Source: Usnea hakonensis (taxonomy: Eukaryota > Ascomycota > Lecanoromycetes > Lecanorales > Parmeliaceae). Taken from it: DNA of 64,000 nucleotides. The stretch covers positions 96,481 through 160,480 of the forward strand of contig BLJB01000104.1 in the NCBI GenBank assembly GCA_013423325.1, in the 5' to 3' direction. Position 1 is the first letter of the stretch; each line of letters starts with the position of its first letter. The notes beneath the pieces were generated by a model that was not told where the DNA came from, did not search any database, and saw only the letters and a list, made by a program, of their open reading frames with translations. Below, one piece after another: positions 26,001 through 38,166 of the stretch. Position numbers and translations under genes: made by a program.

Positions 26001-29000
26001 TATACTAGATATTAAAAATAGAGTAAGTAAGTACTCTACTATTATCGAAAAGAGGGAGGAGACTCCGAGGTTAATCTCGTCTCTAGAAGGCGGTCTTATA
26101 TATATAGGAGGTATTACGCGTCTATACTAATATATCTATATATATTTGTTATTAGAAGTAGAGACCTATCCCTACTAATACGGTAGCGCGTAGTAGCGTA
26201 ATATTACTTATCCTATAGAAGTACGCTATAAATCTAATATATATATCTATACTCTATATATATTAGTTATAATACTATCTTTACCCTAAAGTATTTTATT
26301 ATAGTCGGTAGAGACCTTCGAGGCTTATTACGAATTAACGCCCTCCTAACGTCGGATAAAATCTATCGGGGTCTATAGGATAGCGGGCTTTTATTACGAA
26401 GTAGCCTAGTATACTACTAGGGTCTAAGTATATATACTATTATAAAGAGACAACTCGTTACTTTAGCTTTAACGGAGGTCTATTATAATATTGGAAAAGA
26501 TAAGGTAAAGGAGGACTCTATATACTTCGTAAATTATCTTATCCTACTAATAAGATAGACTAGGTCTACTATTTTCTAATACCGCTATAATAGGAGCTAT
26601 AATAAGAGCTAGATTCTAGGGTAACTATTAACGATAAAATAGTACTTAAGGCGATATATTATTAAATTTCTAAACTTATCTATATACCTTTTATCTAGAG
26701 AGAAGAAGATAAGGCGGTATAACACGTAATAAAGTATTCTAGTAACTATAAGAGACCTTATCTAGCTCGAGTATAGTATCGAAAGATTTATATATCTATA
26801 GATCAACTCGCGCTACTAAATACTCGAGGTAGTAATATCTTATATAAGATCATTATTATACCGATCGATTTAATCTATAAGGAGATTAAAAAGGTAAATA
26901 CCTAGCTATACTATCTCCACTTTATTATCTCTAATAATACTAGATAACTATTAGGGTTAATAGATATACTACTAACAATTCGAGCTATATAGTAACCCTC
27001 GTAATTATATCTAAAATATATATCGGATAGATTACCTAGTTCTAAAAGAATATTAAACGATTTAAATTTACAGGTAAAGGGTTTAACGATAAAGAGGTAT
27101 ACTATACTACTAATTACGAGATTCTAGTATAGAACGGCTATATAAAGGAAAATATAAAAGAGGTAGTAATAGAACTCTAAAAAATAGTCTTTATAAGAAA
27201 AAAAAGATCTCTTATTAAGTTTAAAGATCTTCTAAGAGCTATTATCGACTTCTCTATAGTCTAGTTAGATACGAATAGATTATAACTAACGCGTTTACCG
27301 CGCTTCCCGTCTTATAAGGTATTATCTTCTTTATTATTATTACTATTATCTTCTATATTACTATCTATATTATTATCTATATTATCTTCCTTATTATTTT
27401 TTTCCGAGATAACGCCTTTATTATTCGACCCCTCCCTATACTCCGTAGTAGCTTTCTAAAGTATAACCCGTAGGTAGAAGATATACTAGGATATCTAGAT
27501 AAGTAGGGCGTAGATACTAAGTATTACCTAGAATATACTATTAAGTATATCGAGAATAGATTTTATAACCTTATTATAATTTACGGTATACTAATCTAAG
27601 TCCCCTTCTTTAAGTATAACTTCCTTACTATATAAGATTATCTTCGATAAGCTCTTAAATAGTAGAAGGAATTAGCTATACGATAGCTATATATAATTAT
27701 ATAGAGATATATCGCCGATAACTAAGCTTAGTAGGTAACTACTAATCTCTCTAACTAAGTATTCGTAACTCCTTTTATACTATAGCTTATTTCTATAATA
27801 CTAAAAAAGTTTTAAGAAACTAATTAAAATAATCGAGGTTAGTAGTATTAGCTACTAGGCTCGATAAGGTAGTTCTTTATTCTAGTCGTAGCGGCTAATA
27901 TCGCTTTCGGACTATATATAGTCCGCTAGCTAGTACCTATTTAAGGAAGAATTAAAGTCTAGATTAAGAATAGTACCCCGCTATCTTATAGAATATTAGC
28001 CGTCGACCGCTCTCTATCTCTAATCTTTAGTAAACTTATCGGGCCCGATATAGCTTAAGAAGCGTTTCCGATATCTATACTTAATATATATCTCCTTTTA
28101 ACTCGGTCTAGATAGCTAATCCGTAACCCCTTTAATAAGTACTAGAGTTCTAGTACTCCTCGCGGAAGTATAATACCGTAATATTAGGTCGAGTATCTAA
28201 CTCGCTAAAACTAGTAGAAGTAATAAAAGCTATTAAAATAGGCTCTTAGGCCTTTATCGAGTTTACTTTAAGACTCTCCTCTATACCGTATATAAGACGA
28301 GAATCCCCGAAGGTATTAATAAAATATTTATAGTAGCTCTTAGGGTAGTCCGTAGGCTAATCTAGCTATACGACTTCGTCGAAAAGAGGAATATTCTACT
28401 AACTCTTTAGAATTCTATCGCGAGAAATAAAGAGTACTTAGTACCGGTTATTTATATATAAATATAAAAAGTCCTATTACGCTCGCTAGGTAAATATAGC
28501 CTTAGTAGTAGATAATATAGAGGTCTATAAATATTATAATAAAAATTTCTTAGTCTTTCCGATTCTCTTAATCCTATAGTATAGGATCTTAGCCTCGATA
28601 AAGGATTCTATCCTAGTCCGAAGGTAAGTAATTTTAAAATTACCAAATATAGGCCGAATATTAAAAAATCGGACCGCGTAAGTTAATAAATATTTATCGA
28701 AAGCTCTAAATAGAGCTATAATCTTATTTAGGGCCTTCTAAAATTATAATAAACAGGGCTAAAGCACGGATATATCGAATAATTTAGGACGAGGTACGCC
28801 GATAAAGGTGACTCTAGTATATCTATTAGCCCTACGGAGGAATAGAGATATTAATATTAATTATAAAACTAGAGACGATAACTTACTATTAAGTCGTAGC
28901 GCTAGTAATAAAGTTTTATATATTTATTACTATCTACTTTAACTCTAAGAGGGGAGTTATAAATGGTATAAAGTAAAGTAGAAACGCTAGGAGAGGATAT

Positions 29001-29601
29001 AGTATCTAGAGAGGCTAGAACTTATAAATATAAATATCGAAACTAGAAGTCCTCTAACGGACGTAGTATACTAGAAAGAATACGTAGAAGTTAGGCTCGC
29101 TAGGGCTAAGAATAATAAGTATTTAATATATCCTTTTTTATTTAGCGATAAGTTTAACTCCCTACTTAATCGCTCTATAGACTAATCTCGATATTATAAT
29201 CTTAATATCTAGCGGTACTATAGACTTTAAACCCTTATAAGTATTAACTAGCTATATAAGCTTATAAAGAGTATCTCCTTAAAATCTCTCTAAATATATA
29301 CTATCTACTACGATCCCGAAATTATTCTTCCCGCCTTCGGGGCTCTAGATAATATTACCCTTATTATCTCTAGCTATAATTCTCCTAACTCGGGCTTCGG
29401 ATAGAGTAGAGGCTCGTAAGAATATACTTATTTTATAGCTCTATAAGGCGTCTTTTAATAGGGTACCCGTTATAGCTATACTAAAATCGTAGTAGGGACG
29501 ATAGTAGAATAATAAGATATAAGAGCTAGATCGGGGAAATCCCCTAAGTATTAGAAGTTAATTACTAGGAAACAAATATCTTTTAGCGCGCCTTATATAG
29601 T

Positions 29602-29785
29602 AAATCGTCTAAAAAACAAAATATCTATAAATCGTCTAAATAATAAAAAACCTATAAATCGTCTAAATAACAAAATACCTATAAATCGTCTAAATAATAA
29701 AATATCTATAAATTATCTAAATAATAAAACACCTATAAATCGTCTAAAAACCTAATACCTATAAATTATCTAAAAATGTAAAATA
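29602..29785 (+). repeat. 27-bp tandem array, 7 units, at the right edge of the island
   Basis: Units based on AAATCGTCTAAATAATAAAA start at 29602, 29629, 29656, 29683, 29710, 29737 and 29763, i.e. period 27 bp (last step 26). CG in the unit core is replaced by TA in two units. The array ends exactly where CA and TG dinucleotides return. Confidence 0.9.
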
Positions 29786-30157
29786 TACTCCTTAATCATC
29801 CCAAAATTTGAAATTATGCGAGGGAAAACATAAGTGCCAATCGTTGATTCGCTCGCATAACATTTGAAGTGGGTCCTAATATAATAGATATTTACGCAAA
29901 TCTTGAGAGTCCTTTCCTCTAATCTTTGAACTTCATTTTCACTTTGAACATAAATCTTGGCGTTACCGAGAATGCCAAGAGGTTTGGCGCTTGCGCAGTT
30001 TAAAGCCTGGGCTAAAGCAATTGATCGCGTAACCTGTGGTCAACCTGATTTATTGATTGTACTTGTTCAGACTCTCCCTCGACATCCACTACCAACAATC
30101 ACCTAAATCCTCGATTTACGCCTGAGTTCTCACCTGTATACTCGACTTACCGTCAAC
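29786..30157. other. Promoter region of RPT5
   Basis: 372 bp of normal composition between the island and the RPT5 start. I see no proteasome-associated control element of the yeast type. The gene's promoter thus sits directly against RIP-mutated, probably heterochromatic, DNA. Confidence 0.55.
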
Positions 30158-31752
30158 ATGTCCACACTCGAGGACCTCGATGATATGGAGAGGGAGGAGA
30201 AGGAGGAAAAGAAGGATGACAGTGACAAGGATGGCAAGAAGCCTGATCAGGACGGCGATGCAGAAATGAAAGATGCGGGCAGCGAAAAGAAAGAAGAAGA
30301 GAAAGAGGAGGACATGTTTGATCCCGAGATTCTACATTCGAGCACAAGAGACATTATCACTCGGCGGCGACTTTTGGAGAACGATATGAGGATCATGAAG
30401 AGTGAATTTCAACGCTTGACTCATGAACAAGCGACGATGAAGGAGAAGATTAAGGATAACCTAGACAAGATTGAAAATAATAGGTGCACAGAAGAGGTCT
30501 ACGGAGTGTTTGAGGATTTTCGGTGCTGATACATGTTCACAGACAGCTCCCATACCTCGTCGGCAATGTCGTAGAGCTCCTAGATCTTGATGTCGAGAAA
30601 GAGGCAGCGGAGGAAGGTGCCAACATCGACCTAGACGCCACTCGAATAGGCAAATCCGCAGTCATCAAGACCTCCACCCGCCAAACAATCTTCCTCCCTC
30701 TTATCGGTCTTGTCGACCACACTGCTCTCAAGCCCGGGGACCTCATCGGCGTTAATAAAGATTCATATCTAGTTCTCGATACCTTACCCGCGGAATATGA
30801 CAGCAGAGTCAAGGCTATGGAGGTCGATGAGAAGCCTACGGAAAAGTACACCGATGTCGGTGGTCTAGACAAGCAGATTGAAGAACTCGTAGAAGCTATA
30901 GTCTGGCCTATGAAGGAAGCGGATCGGTTCAAGAAAATTGGCATTAAAGCCCCTAAAGGTACACCACCTCTACACTGTACTCCTATCCCGTCGAACTCTC
31001 GATGACTGACCGATCCTCACCCCACAGGAGCACTAATGTACGGACCCCCGGGGACCGGCAAGACCCTCCTCGCCCGAGCCTGCGCCGCCCAAACGGAAGC
31101 CACCTTCCTCAAGCTCGCCGGCCCTCAACTCGTGCAAATGTTCATCGGCGACGGCGCCAAGCTCGTCCGCGACTGCTTCGCCCTCGCCAAAGAGAAAGCC
31201 CCCTCCATCATCTTCATCGACGAGCTCGACGCCGTGGGCACGAAACGCTTCGACAGCGAGAAGAGCGGCGACCGGGAAGTCCAACGCACGATGCTGGAAC
31301 TCCTCAACCAGCTCGACGGCTTCGCCTCGGACGACCGCGTCAAGGTCCTCGCGGCGACGAACCGCGTCGACGTGCTCGACCCGGCGCTGCTCCGGTCCGG
31401 CCGGCTGGACCGCAAGATTGAGTTTCCCCTGCCCAACGAGGAGGCGCGCGCGCAGATCCTCAAGATCCACAGCCGGAAGATGACGGTGGACGACGCGGTC
31501 AATTGGCCCGAGCTGGCGCGGAGCACGGACGAGTTTGGGGGGGCGCAGTTGAAGGCTGTGTGCGTGGAGGCCGGGATGATTGCGTTGAGGAAGGGAATGG
31601 TCAAGATTGGGCACGAGCATTATGTGGATGCTATTGCGGAGGTTCAGGCTAAGAAGAAGGTGAGCAGCTTTCTTTCCTTGCGAGCTCGAGCGTCCGACAA
31701 GGAAGAAGAGAGCTGACACATTTCACAGGACACGGTCAATTTCTACGCTTGA
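30158..31752 (+). CDS. rpt5: 26S proteasome regulatory subunit Rpt5 (AAA ATPase)
   Basis: One of the six ATPases of the 19S base that unfold substrates and open the 20S gate. Exons: 30158-30483, 30543-30958, 31028-31659, 31729-31752; 465 residues. Order: acidic N-terminus, coiled coil (about residues 55-108), OB-fold region, then the AAA domain with Walker A GPPGTGKT at the start of exon 3, Walker [15 protein letters not shown], and the arginine-finger region [20 protein letters not shown]. The last 24-nt exon encodes DTVNFYA; the ending F-Y-A is the HbYX motif that docks into the 20S alpha ring, which confirms the splice. Exon 3 is far richer in G and C at third positions than exons 1 and 2. 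Confidence 0.97.
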
Positions 31753-32935
31753 AGGGTGGGTGAAGAGGAAAGGAAAGGAAAGGAAAGTAAAGGAAAGGAA
31801 AGGAAAGAAGAAGAGACCCGCTTACCTAGTTGGCCTGGGCGGTGGATAGACCAGGTTGTCAAATACAAATACAAACAGCATGGCGACGGCGCCGAGCGTG
31901 GAAACTTGATATATTCTTTGAAATCCAGCATAGATTGTGAGTGCGAACTTTGGTTACGGATCTGGACTCCATCGCTGTTCTGGTCCTACGTCCAGTGGAC
32001 GTAAATTGCTTCTACGGCTTCCAAACCAGAGGGTCCAATATCAGTATTCAAGTAGAGTGCCCAAAATACAGTCACTCCGACACATCGAGCCACATTCACT
32101 GCGCGAGGTTACGAGGCATACTGAGCAGATTAAAGAAGTGCACGTCATGTTTTCCTTCAATCTAAATCCTTAAACGACATCTCTGTAGTCTAACACCCAC
32201 GCTTCTTCAACAACCCTATTCACCTCCATCCATCACGAAGAAAACTTTTCCACCCAACGGCCTAAGTACAGTGTTTTGGTGGCCACATGCAAAGCGGCCA
32301 AGAACCGAAAAAAAAAAAGAGCGAGCCCTCGTCCCGAAATGCTCGAACGAATGCCATGAAAGGGTATCATGTTGTAAGCCTGTCGCTCACCCAAACTCTA
32401 AACCAGCATGTGGACCTCAAAAAGCCCATGCTCCTGTTTCCCTGAACTGTCATGCTTTGAAAAAAATCCACGAGCCAGAGTAGCCATGCGAAAAGATGCA
32501 GTGACCGATTCCGCGAAAAGAACGTTTGTGATATCCGACTAAAAACACAACTCAAGAAAATTACGCCCCGATGCTGGAGGTTCCGATGCTTGAACGCCAG
32601 AAGAAGTCTATTGAATCGCCCGGTAGAATGGTGGGGGAAAAAGGTCGTGATCCTGAAGAGGAATTTGTGTGTGCGAATTCGTTAACCTCTGTGAATTGAC
32701 TAACGCCGAACGCTCCCTTTGATGATGTTGAAGATTATGTAATAGTGGAAAAAAAGCAGAGGTTTTGGCCGCCACCCATCGTTTCAGGTGGCTTCGAATG
32801 CTTCCGAAGACGGTCGGCTCTATGAAGTAGAAATTCAAGTATGTGAGGAAAGCCCGGTGGGGAAACTCTTAAAGACTGAGTAAGGAGTAGCAGATGTTGG
32901 TTCCTCTGCTAACTTGTGGTTGATGCATAGCGAAG
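31753..32935. other. Convergent intergenic region with an AGGAA microsatellite
   Basis: Lies between the 3' ends of RPT5 (+) and the Pho80-like cyclin (-). An AGGAA repeat runs 31766-31810 right after the RPT5 stop. Several ORFs of 60-80 codons lie here but show no domain and overlap in conflicting frames. Confidence 0.6.
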
Positions 32936-34402
32936 CTAACCGACGACAGCCTGAGGACCGTAGCTGCGGGCCATTGAATAGCGCTCATAGAGTGGCCCAC
33001 AATAGCCACAACCACAAGTACTACCATGACCCTGAGGAATGTACTGCTGAGTATATGCTGTGTGGTAGTTTGATTGCGGGCCGTTGGAGCCAATGACTTG
33101 CAGTGGCGGAGGAGCCTTCATAGCAGAAAAGGTCTGCTGCGGTGCATGGCCATATCCAAAGGCACCGTGCGTGTACCACTCCGGTGTGGTGGGGCCTGTC
33201 TCAGGAGGCGAATAGTCGGTTTGAGAACGCAGCGGTGGCCATTGATCATAGCGAGGTGTATTCCACTGAGAATACGCATGGTTCTTGTACCCGTTACCAA
33301 GCTGGTAATCCACGTACGAAGTTGCCTGGCGATCTGTTGGAGAGGATCGGTGGTGTAAAGACCTCCGCCTCATGACGTTGTTCTTGTGGAAGGCGGTCTC
33401 CACGCCAATGTGGGTCTGCTTCAGCGATTCCGCCAATGCTACATCGATCTTCTTTGCTTTGAACGCTTGCCAACGTTGATGCCACAACGAAAAGCCCTCA
33501 GGATCCTCCGGGTTGATGTGCATATTCCATTTAATATCTGTCAGCCATTCCACCTCGAGCAGATTGAGTTCGTTGACTGATATGCTGCTCACTTCCGACC
33601 AGGATCGATTTTGAAAGGTGTTGTCATCCAGAAACTTGGAACCAAGCACGAGAGCTATGGTGAGCATGCGATACACTTGTCCACTCCCATGATTGTATTT
33701 GCCACTATTTGAGAGCAAGGTCATCCGCTTAGCAAGATAGTGAAGTCCAAGTAGGATGGTCGAACTTGGCAGCCGGGTTGACGACAGAATCTGTGAGACA
33801 TATTTGTGAAAGTCCGAATGAACTGGAGACTCCGAACGAAGAACACTTCGAGTCATGTCAATGTCTGCGAGGCAGATTTTGGAGGCATAGATGTCATACA
33901 TTCCCTGTGCCATTTTGGACACAAAGTCGACCATGTCTTCCATCTCGTAGTCCAGGTGAGCCGCAACGCCCCCAACTGCCTTCTCCTCCTTAGGCGGAGG
34001 AGCACTAGGAGCACTAGGAGCACTAGGAGCACGGTTGGATCGTCCGTGGGGCTGATTTTGGTCTGATGAGCGATCCGAGGCTCTGATCGGCGGTAGCAAG
34101 GGAATGCTTGATGTAGCGTACGGGTTTGCAGCACCTTGGAGATTACTAAAATTCGAAGCCGTATGACGATTGCTCTCTTGAAGGTACGCAGGCCGTGAAA
34201 TTGGCGCGAGGGTGTAGTGCGAGTATCGGGGCAGAACATCATGTCCTTCAGGTCCTTCTAGATCGATGTTTGATGTCTGACCTAGCGTATGGATCGCAGG
34301 GAGCTGCCCCATTGCATGATCACTGCTAGGGTAGACATCATAGTGATCAGGAGGCGTCAAAGGCATCTGCCGTGGAAGGGTGCTTGAGTAGAAGGAAGGC
34401 AT
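32936..34402 (-). CDS. Pho80-like (PCL family) cyclin
   Basis: Regulatory partner of a Pho85-type CDK, acting in phosphate or nutrient signalling or polarity. Intronless over the coding part, 488 residues from the Met at 34402. The cyclin core carries KICLADIDMT, FHKYVSQILSSTRLPSSTI, LLGLHYLAKRM, YRMLTIALVLGSKFLDDNTF, WSEVSSISVNELNLLEVEWL and DIKWNMHINPEDP, the Pho80/PCL order. N- and C-terminal parts are low complexity (a three-fold APS repeat at about 34005-34035, a Tyr/Gln/Pro-rich tail). The ORF stays open to a Met at 34573 (545 residues), but the added part has no conservation pattern and ends at a CAG that looks like a 3' splice site just before the Met at 34402, so I prefer the shorter form. 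Confidence 0.85.
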   Translation of the reverse strand: MPSFYSSTLPRQMPLTPPDHYDVYPSSDHAMGQLPAIHTLGQTSNIDLEGPEGHDVLPRYSHYTLAPISRPAYLQESNRHTASNFSNLQGAANPYATSSIPLLPPIRASDRSSDQNQPHGRSNRAPSAPSAPSAPPPKEEKAVGGVAAHLDYEMEDMVDFVSKMAQGMYDIYASKICLADIDMTRSVLRSESPVHSDFHKYVSQILSSTRLPSSTILLGLHYLAKRMTLLSNSGKYNHGSGQVYRMLTIALVLGSKFLDDNTFQNRSWSEVSSISVNELNLLEVEWLTDIKWNMHINPEDPEGFSLWHQRWQAFKAKKIDVALAESLKQTHIGVETAFHKNNVMRRRSLHHRSSPTDRQATSYVDYQLGNGYKNHAYSQWNTPRYDQWPPLRSQTDYSPPETGPTTPEWYTHGAFGYGHAPQQTFSAMKAPPPLQVIGSNGPQSNYHTAYTQQYIPQGHGSTCGCGYCGPLYERYSMARSYGPQAVVG

Positions 34403-36417
34403 GATCTGGCAACAGTAATCAAGAGTAGACCGACAAAAAACCTGTCGAGACCAAGATGTTGATTCCGAAGCGTGGATGAGCTTGATGTCCCCTGCCTTCG
34501 CTTGTGCCAACCTGCCACTGCCACCAGTGCGGATTTCGCCTTGGCGAGCCTTCGGAGGGGCCTCAATATTCAAAGACGTATATTTGATGCCATGGGTGGT
34601 TGCAAATTTGATGGAAGCTGTACTCTGGTGTAGGATCGGTCTGATGGTATTATCGTGAGTTGTCGTAGAGTCGTGGTAGAAATGAATAAGTCGTGACGCT
34701 GAAAGTGCAAGATCGCTAAATTGAGAAGGCTGAGGAGAAGGGAATATGATGATTTGAGAGTTTTCCTGTTGTGTGTTGTTGGTGCGGGAGTTTGCAGTGT
34801 TGCAGATTCTTTGTGGGTGGTCAGGATTGACTCAAGGAGCGACAAGTCTTAGTGAAAAGCTCGTTCAGCTTGGAATCAGGTATCCTGGTCGTATGAAGTG
34901 GGCGTAGAATGCTGCGGAAAGAGGGAGACTTGGTGAAAGTTCTACACGTGTAAAGCCATAGATGGGAGCGTGGTTGTCAAGGACCGAGAGATTGGAGCAA
35001 ACAGATTTTCAGCCCGCGTATAGGGTTGTTCTGGTCTGAGGCTAAGACTCCGACTTGGAAGGGCAAGAGCCTGGTCCGGGTGTAGTCGAAATGCTGGATG
35101 CCGATTCTTTAACGCTTCCGAAAATACGTCCCGTAAGCACGAGTGAGGATTGCAAAGTTATTCGTGTTGAAGGGGACGGATCTTTGGTGACACAAGAAGT
35201 CGCGGTGTAGGTGTCAAGTCTGTTGTCTAAGAGGACTTGATTGGCCAAGAAGGATGGAGGAGGACTCGGAGTCAGACGAAAGTGTGTTTGGGGGGAAGAG
35301 AGGGAAATTAGGAGTAATCTCTCTTAATCAGACAGCCTTCCGCCGGGCGGTTGTTGGAATTAGCGTCAAGCAGGAGAGGGTGTGATTGGAGGAAGAGTGA
35401 AGAGGAGGTAGAGGAGGTCGAGGAGGGAATGAAGAGAAGAAGAAGAAAAGGGAAAAAGAAAAAGAAAAAGAAAAATTTAACGGTAGACTGATGACCAGCG
35501 GTGATGAAGGAGGAGTCCCTTAGCACCTTTACTAGAATTAAGGTAACTACGTACTTCACTTTACTTACTCTATTATTTTACATGACACATGCAAAGTAAA
35601 GTAGGAAAAGTAGGAAAAGGCACAAGGCAGCCATTTCCATTTCTTAGAGCAATTATTACCTTAAGCTCTTCAAGGGGCGCCCGCCAAGTCCCGCCAAGTC
35701 TCTCCCGTCGCCCCCAAAAGAAATGAGAAATGAGAATTGCCGGATTATAAATGCGGGAATAAAACAATAAGGTAAAGTAGGTACTCTACGGTACAACATA
35801 AGGTACCTACGTATTATTAATAATAGAGTATTGTGTTACCTGTACCCAAAAGTACCAAGTACCTACGTATCATCTCATCTTCTCTCCCCTTTAACTTTCC
35901 AGGCACCCTCTTGACCAAGTCTCAATAGGCAGTACGATGCGAGGAGAATTCATAAAAGGAAAGCCAACCTTCCGTACCCTCGAGGTCATGGTTGTGCATG
36001 GTCTCGTATATAATTAAGTCACCGCCGGCTTACGGAGTCCGCAGTCACCCACTTTAAGGGAGCTAACGCTACTGTGAGAGTTAAACATCACCACTCGTTT
36101 CCATTCCTCCGGCTTCCTTATATCCGAGCGAGAAAATCATCCCAACTACGAATACGAAAGCTTCCAAATCTGCACACGGCCCAAAATTCTAGTGCTGAAT
36201 ACGCTTCATTTGGATTTGTGGCTTTTCAATTACTCCAGCCTGCAACATGATTCTCGAAGCTTTGGGTATCACATGATGGCTTCTTGCCAACGCCCTGACC
36301 GTCAAGGCATCTATCTGGTCGACAAACCCAAGGACCTGAACACGCCTTGTACTGGTCACTCTGTGACTGCTTTGGTAAAGAAATTCCTGACACCAATCAT
36401 TTCGTGCAGTAGATTGG
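34403..36417. other. Intergenic, purine-rich tract, cyclin promoter
   Basis: About 2 kb between the cyclin (-) and RSC7 (-). A G/A tract (GAAGAA, GGAAAAAGAAAAAG) spans 35388-35475. TAGGTACCTACGTA-like palindromes recur near 35790-35870. Short ORFs show no recognised domain. It should include the cyclin 5' UTR and the RSC7 3' UTR. Confidence 0.55.
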
Positions 36418-38166
36418 TCAAGTGTTGTAAGTGATCCGTAGTCGTGCTCGAGCTCCATCATCGTTGTCCGTGCCCCAGCGTCCTTTCCATTCCATCTCCA
36501 CTGCCCTCGCCTCAACAAACGCTTGACGGCAACCTTCGGGTAAGTCTGCAAGCAAATGCTCTGGCACGTGAGTCAGGCCTCCGGGCCCAACGTCGAGAAT
36601 TTCTCCATCAGGACCCGGATATCCCAACACAGATGCAGGAGGAGTTTCGAAGTATGTGTCGGAAATCATGAAATTACGTGTGAATACCGGCGGAATGTTT
36701 GGAAATATTGTGTCGCTGACTGAGAGGCGGCCGTCGAGGTGCTCAACTGCAGCATTTAGTCCATTAGATAGAATTCCGTTGCTTTGATCAGCTGCTGTTC
36801 GCGAGGACCTTGACGTCGGTGGTGAAGATGTAATTTGCTCCCACCGGGCGTGCGTCGGCTGCATGATTTTAGGATATTGCATGACATTGGTGTGGACATC
36901 GTATACGCCGTTCAAATTATGACGACGCTGAGTGGCGAGAGAGGAGTTGAAGCGGCTAGCAGAGTCAGCCAGGAAATGACGTCTGGGTCTGGGAAATATT
37001 ACCTAGCCTCGCGGGCATGCTCGAACATCCAATTTGCTCCGGTGACGATGACCTTGCGTTTCTTGCCTTCCACCGCCTTACCGTTGACTATGGGCACGCT
37101 CGGCGCCCCAGTGTGATAAACGGCGCTTGCCCCATGCCACGCGACGAATTTATTCTTGTCGTACTCCTCGCCACCACCAGGGAGGTCGTCTTCGGGATTG
37201 GCCAATTCACCCTCAACATCCCCATTGGCACGCGCTGCGGCCACCTGATAATCATCTGTGATTTTCTTGCCACCGATGACAATCTTTGCCCCAAATTCTC
37301 GAAAGACAGAGCGAGCAGTGACAACGCCAATCGCCCTTCCCTTGTATGAATGAGGAATTAGGCCTCGCTCGATTAGATCTTTCTTAGCCTCTTCAGCAAG
37401 AATAATCTTGTACAGCTGTTTGTGTTTCTGAAAAAAAAGGTAGCTGTCTCGGAAGCCGATACATCTTGCGGGCTCAGTAGATAGCATATAGAGTCGGTCG
37501 CCCTTTCCTTCTATCGAAAACGTCCTAACGCGGTACTCTCTGCCGCCCTTGAGATGTCCGCTCGCATCAACCTTCTCCTCGCCCTCGGAGTCTGGGGGCA
37601 GTTGCACTTCATCGTCCTTGACGGGGGCCATATTGCCTTCTTTATCTAGAGGTACTTGCGTGACATGTGACGGTCCTCCTCTTGGCTTACCCCACCTCCC
37701 ACCCCCAAAGCCACGTCCACGCCAACCTCCTCTCTTCCTCGGCGTTCCTGCTTCTGAGCCGGTATCCCGCGACTCCAATTCATCCGCTCCACCTCGCCGA
37801 CTCGAGCCTCGCCGAGCAGGTCTTCCACGTTTTCGAGGCTTAGGAGTTCGGCCTGGGTTGGGGGTCGAGAGGCGAGAGGCGGCATCTGATTCGACGGCTG
37901 GTGTAGCGTGACCGTCTTCCTCGTCCACTTCTACATTTTCCCCTTCATTCTCACTCCCGTTCTCCTGGACGCTCGCCGGGTCTGAAGGTGGTCCATCTCC
38001 CATTTCTTCATCGGAGATATCAGGCGCTTGGGGTATTGATGTTCCTGTGCATAATTTATCAGCCTTTGGTGAGCGCACTTCTCGTAGGCCATGAAGTGTG
38101 CGACAAAAGACATTCGAGCTTACTTTTCGCTGCTCTCGCAGCTTGCGCTCGGGATAGGCGGGCCAT
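36418..38166 (-). CDS. RSC7/Swp82-family chromatin remodelling subunit
   Basis: Accessory subunit of the RSC/SWI-SNF class of nucleosome remodellers in the nucleus. Exons on the minus strand: 38166-38124, 38044-37003, 36955-36418, total 540 residues in frame. The first exon encodes MARLSRAQAARAAK and is easily missed. Then comes an acidic region, an AT-hook-like RKRGRPARRG, a Gly/Arg-rich stretch (GRGFGGGRWGKPRG), and the conserved core YRVRTFSIEGKGDRLYMLST, RCIGFRDSYLFFQKHK, LIPHSYKGRAIGVVTARSVF and KKITDDYQV. The third exon has NLNGVYDVHTNVMQYPKIMQ and ISDTYFETPP. The C-terminus (RLRITYNT) is less typical, so an extra 3' intron is possible. Confidence 0.9.

Larger units (their letters stand above)
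6600..29785. repeat. RIP-mutated AT-rich island (about 23 kb)
   Basis: From about 6,600 the composition changes sharply: TA is extremely frequent, CA and TG are almost absent on direct reading (lines such as 9061-9120 have none), while CG dinucleotides survive. This is the pattern of RIP, which mutates CpA to TpA on both strands of duplicated DNA, and not of simple CpG methylation decay. No intact ORF of useful length exists; stops are TAG and TAA because TGA cannot persist. Local repeats and fossil reading frames inside are listed separately. I infer several superposed mobile elements or duplicated genes, but could not identify terminal repeats for the whole block. The right boundary is the 27-bp array ending at about 29,785. 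Confidence 0.93.

Noticed and set aside
29602..29785. The 27-bp array as a CRISPR
   Set aside because: Units are contiguous without unique spacers, and the genome is eukaryotic.
32271..32838. Several 60-76 codon ORFs between RPT5 and the cyclin
   Set aside because: They overlap in conflicting frames, lack domains and lie in 3' UTR space.
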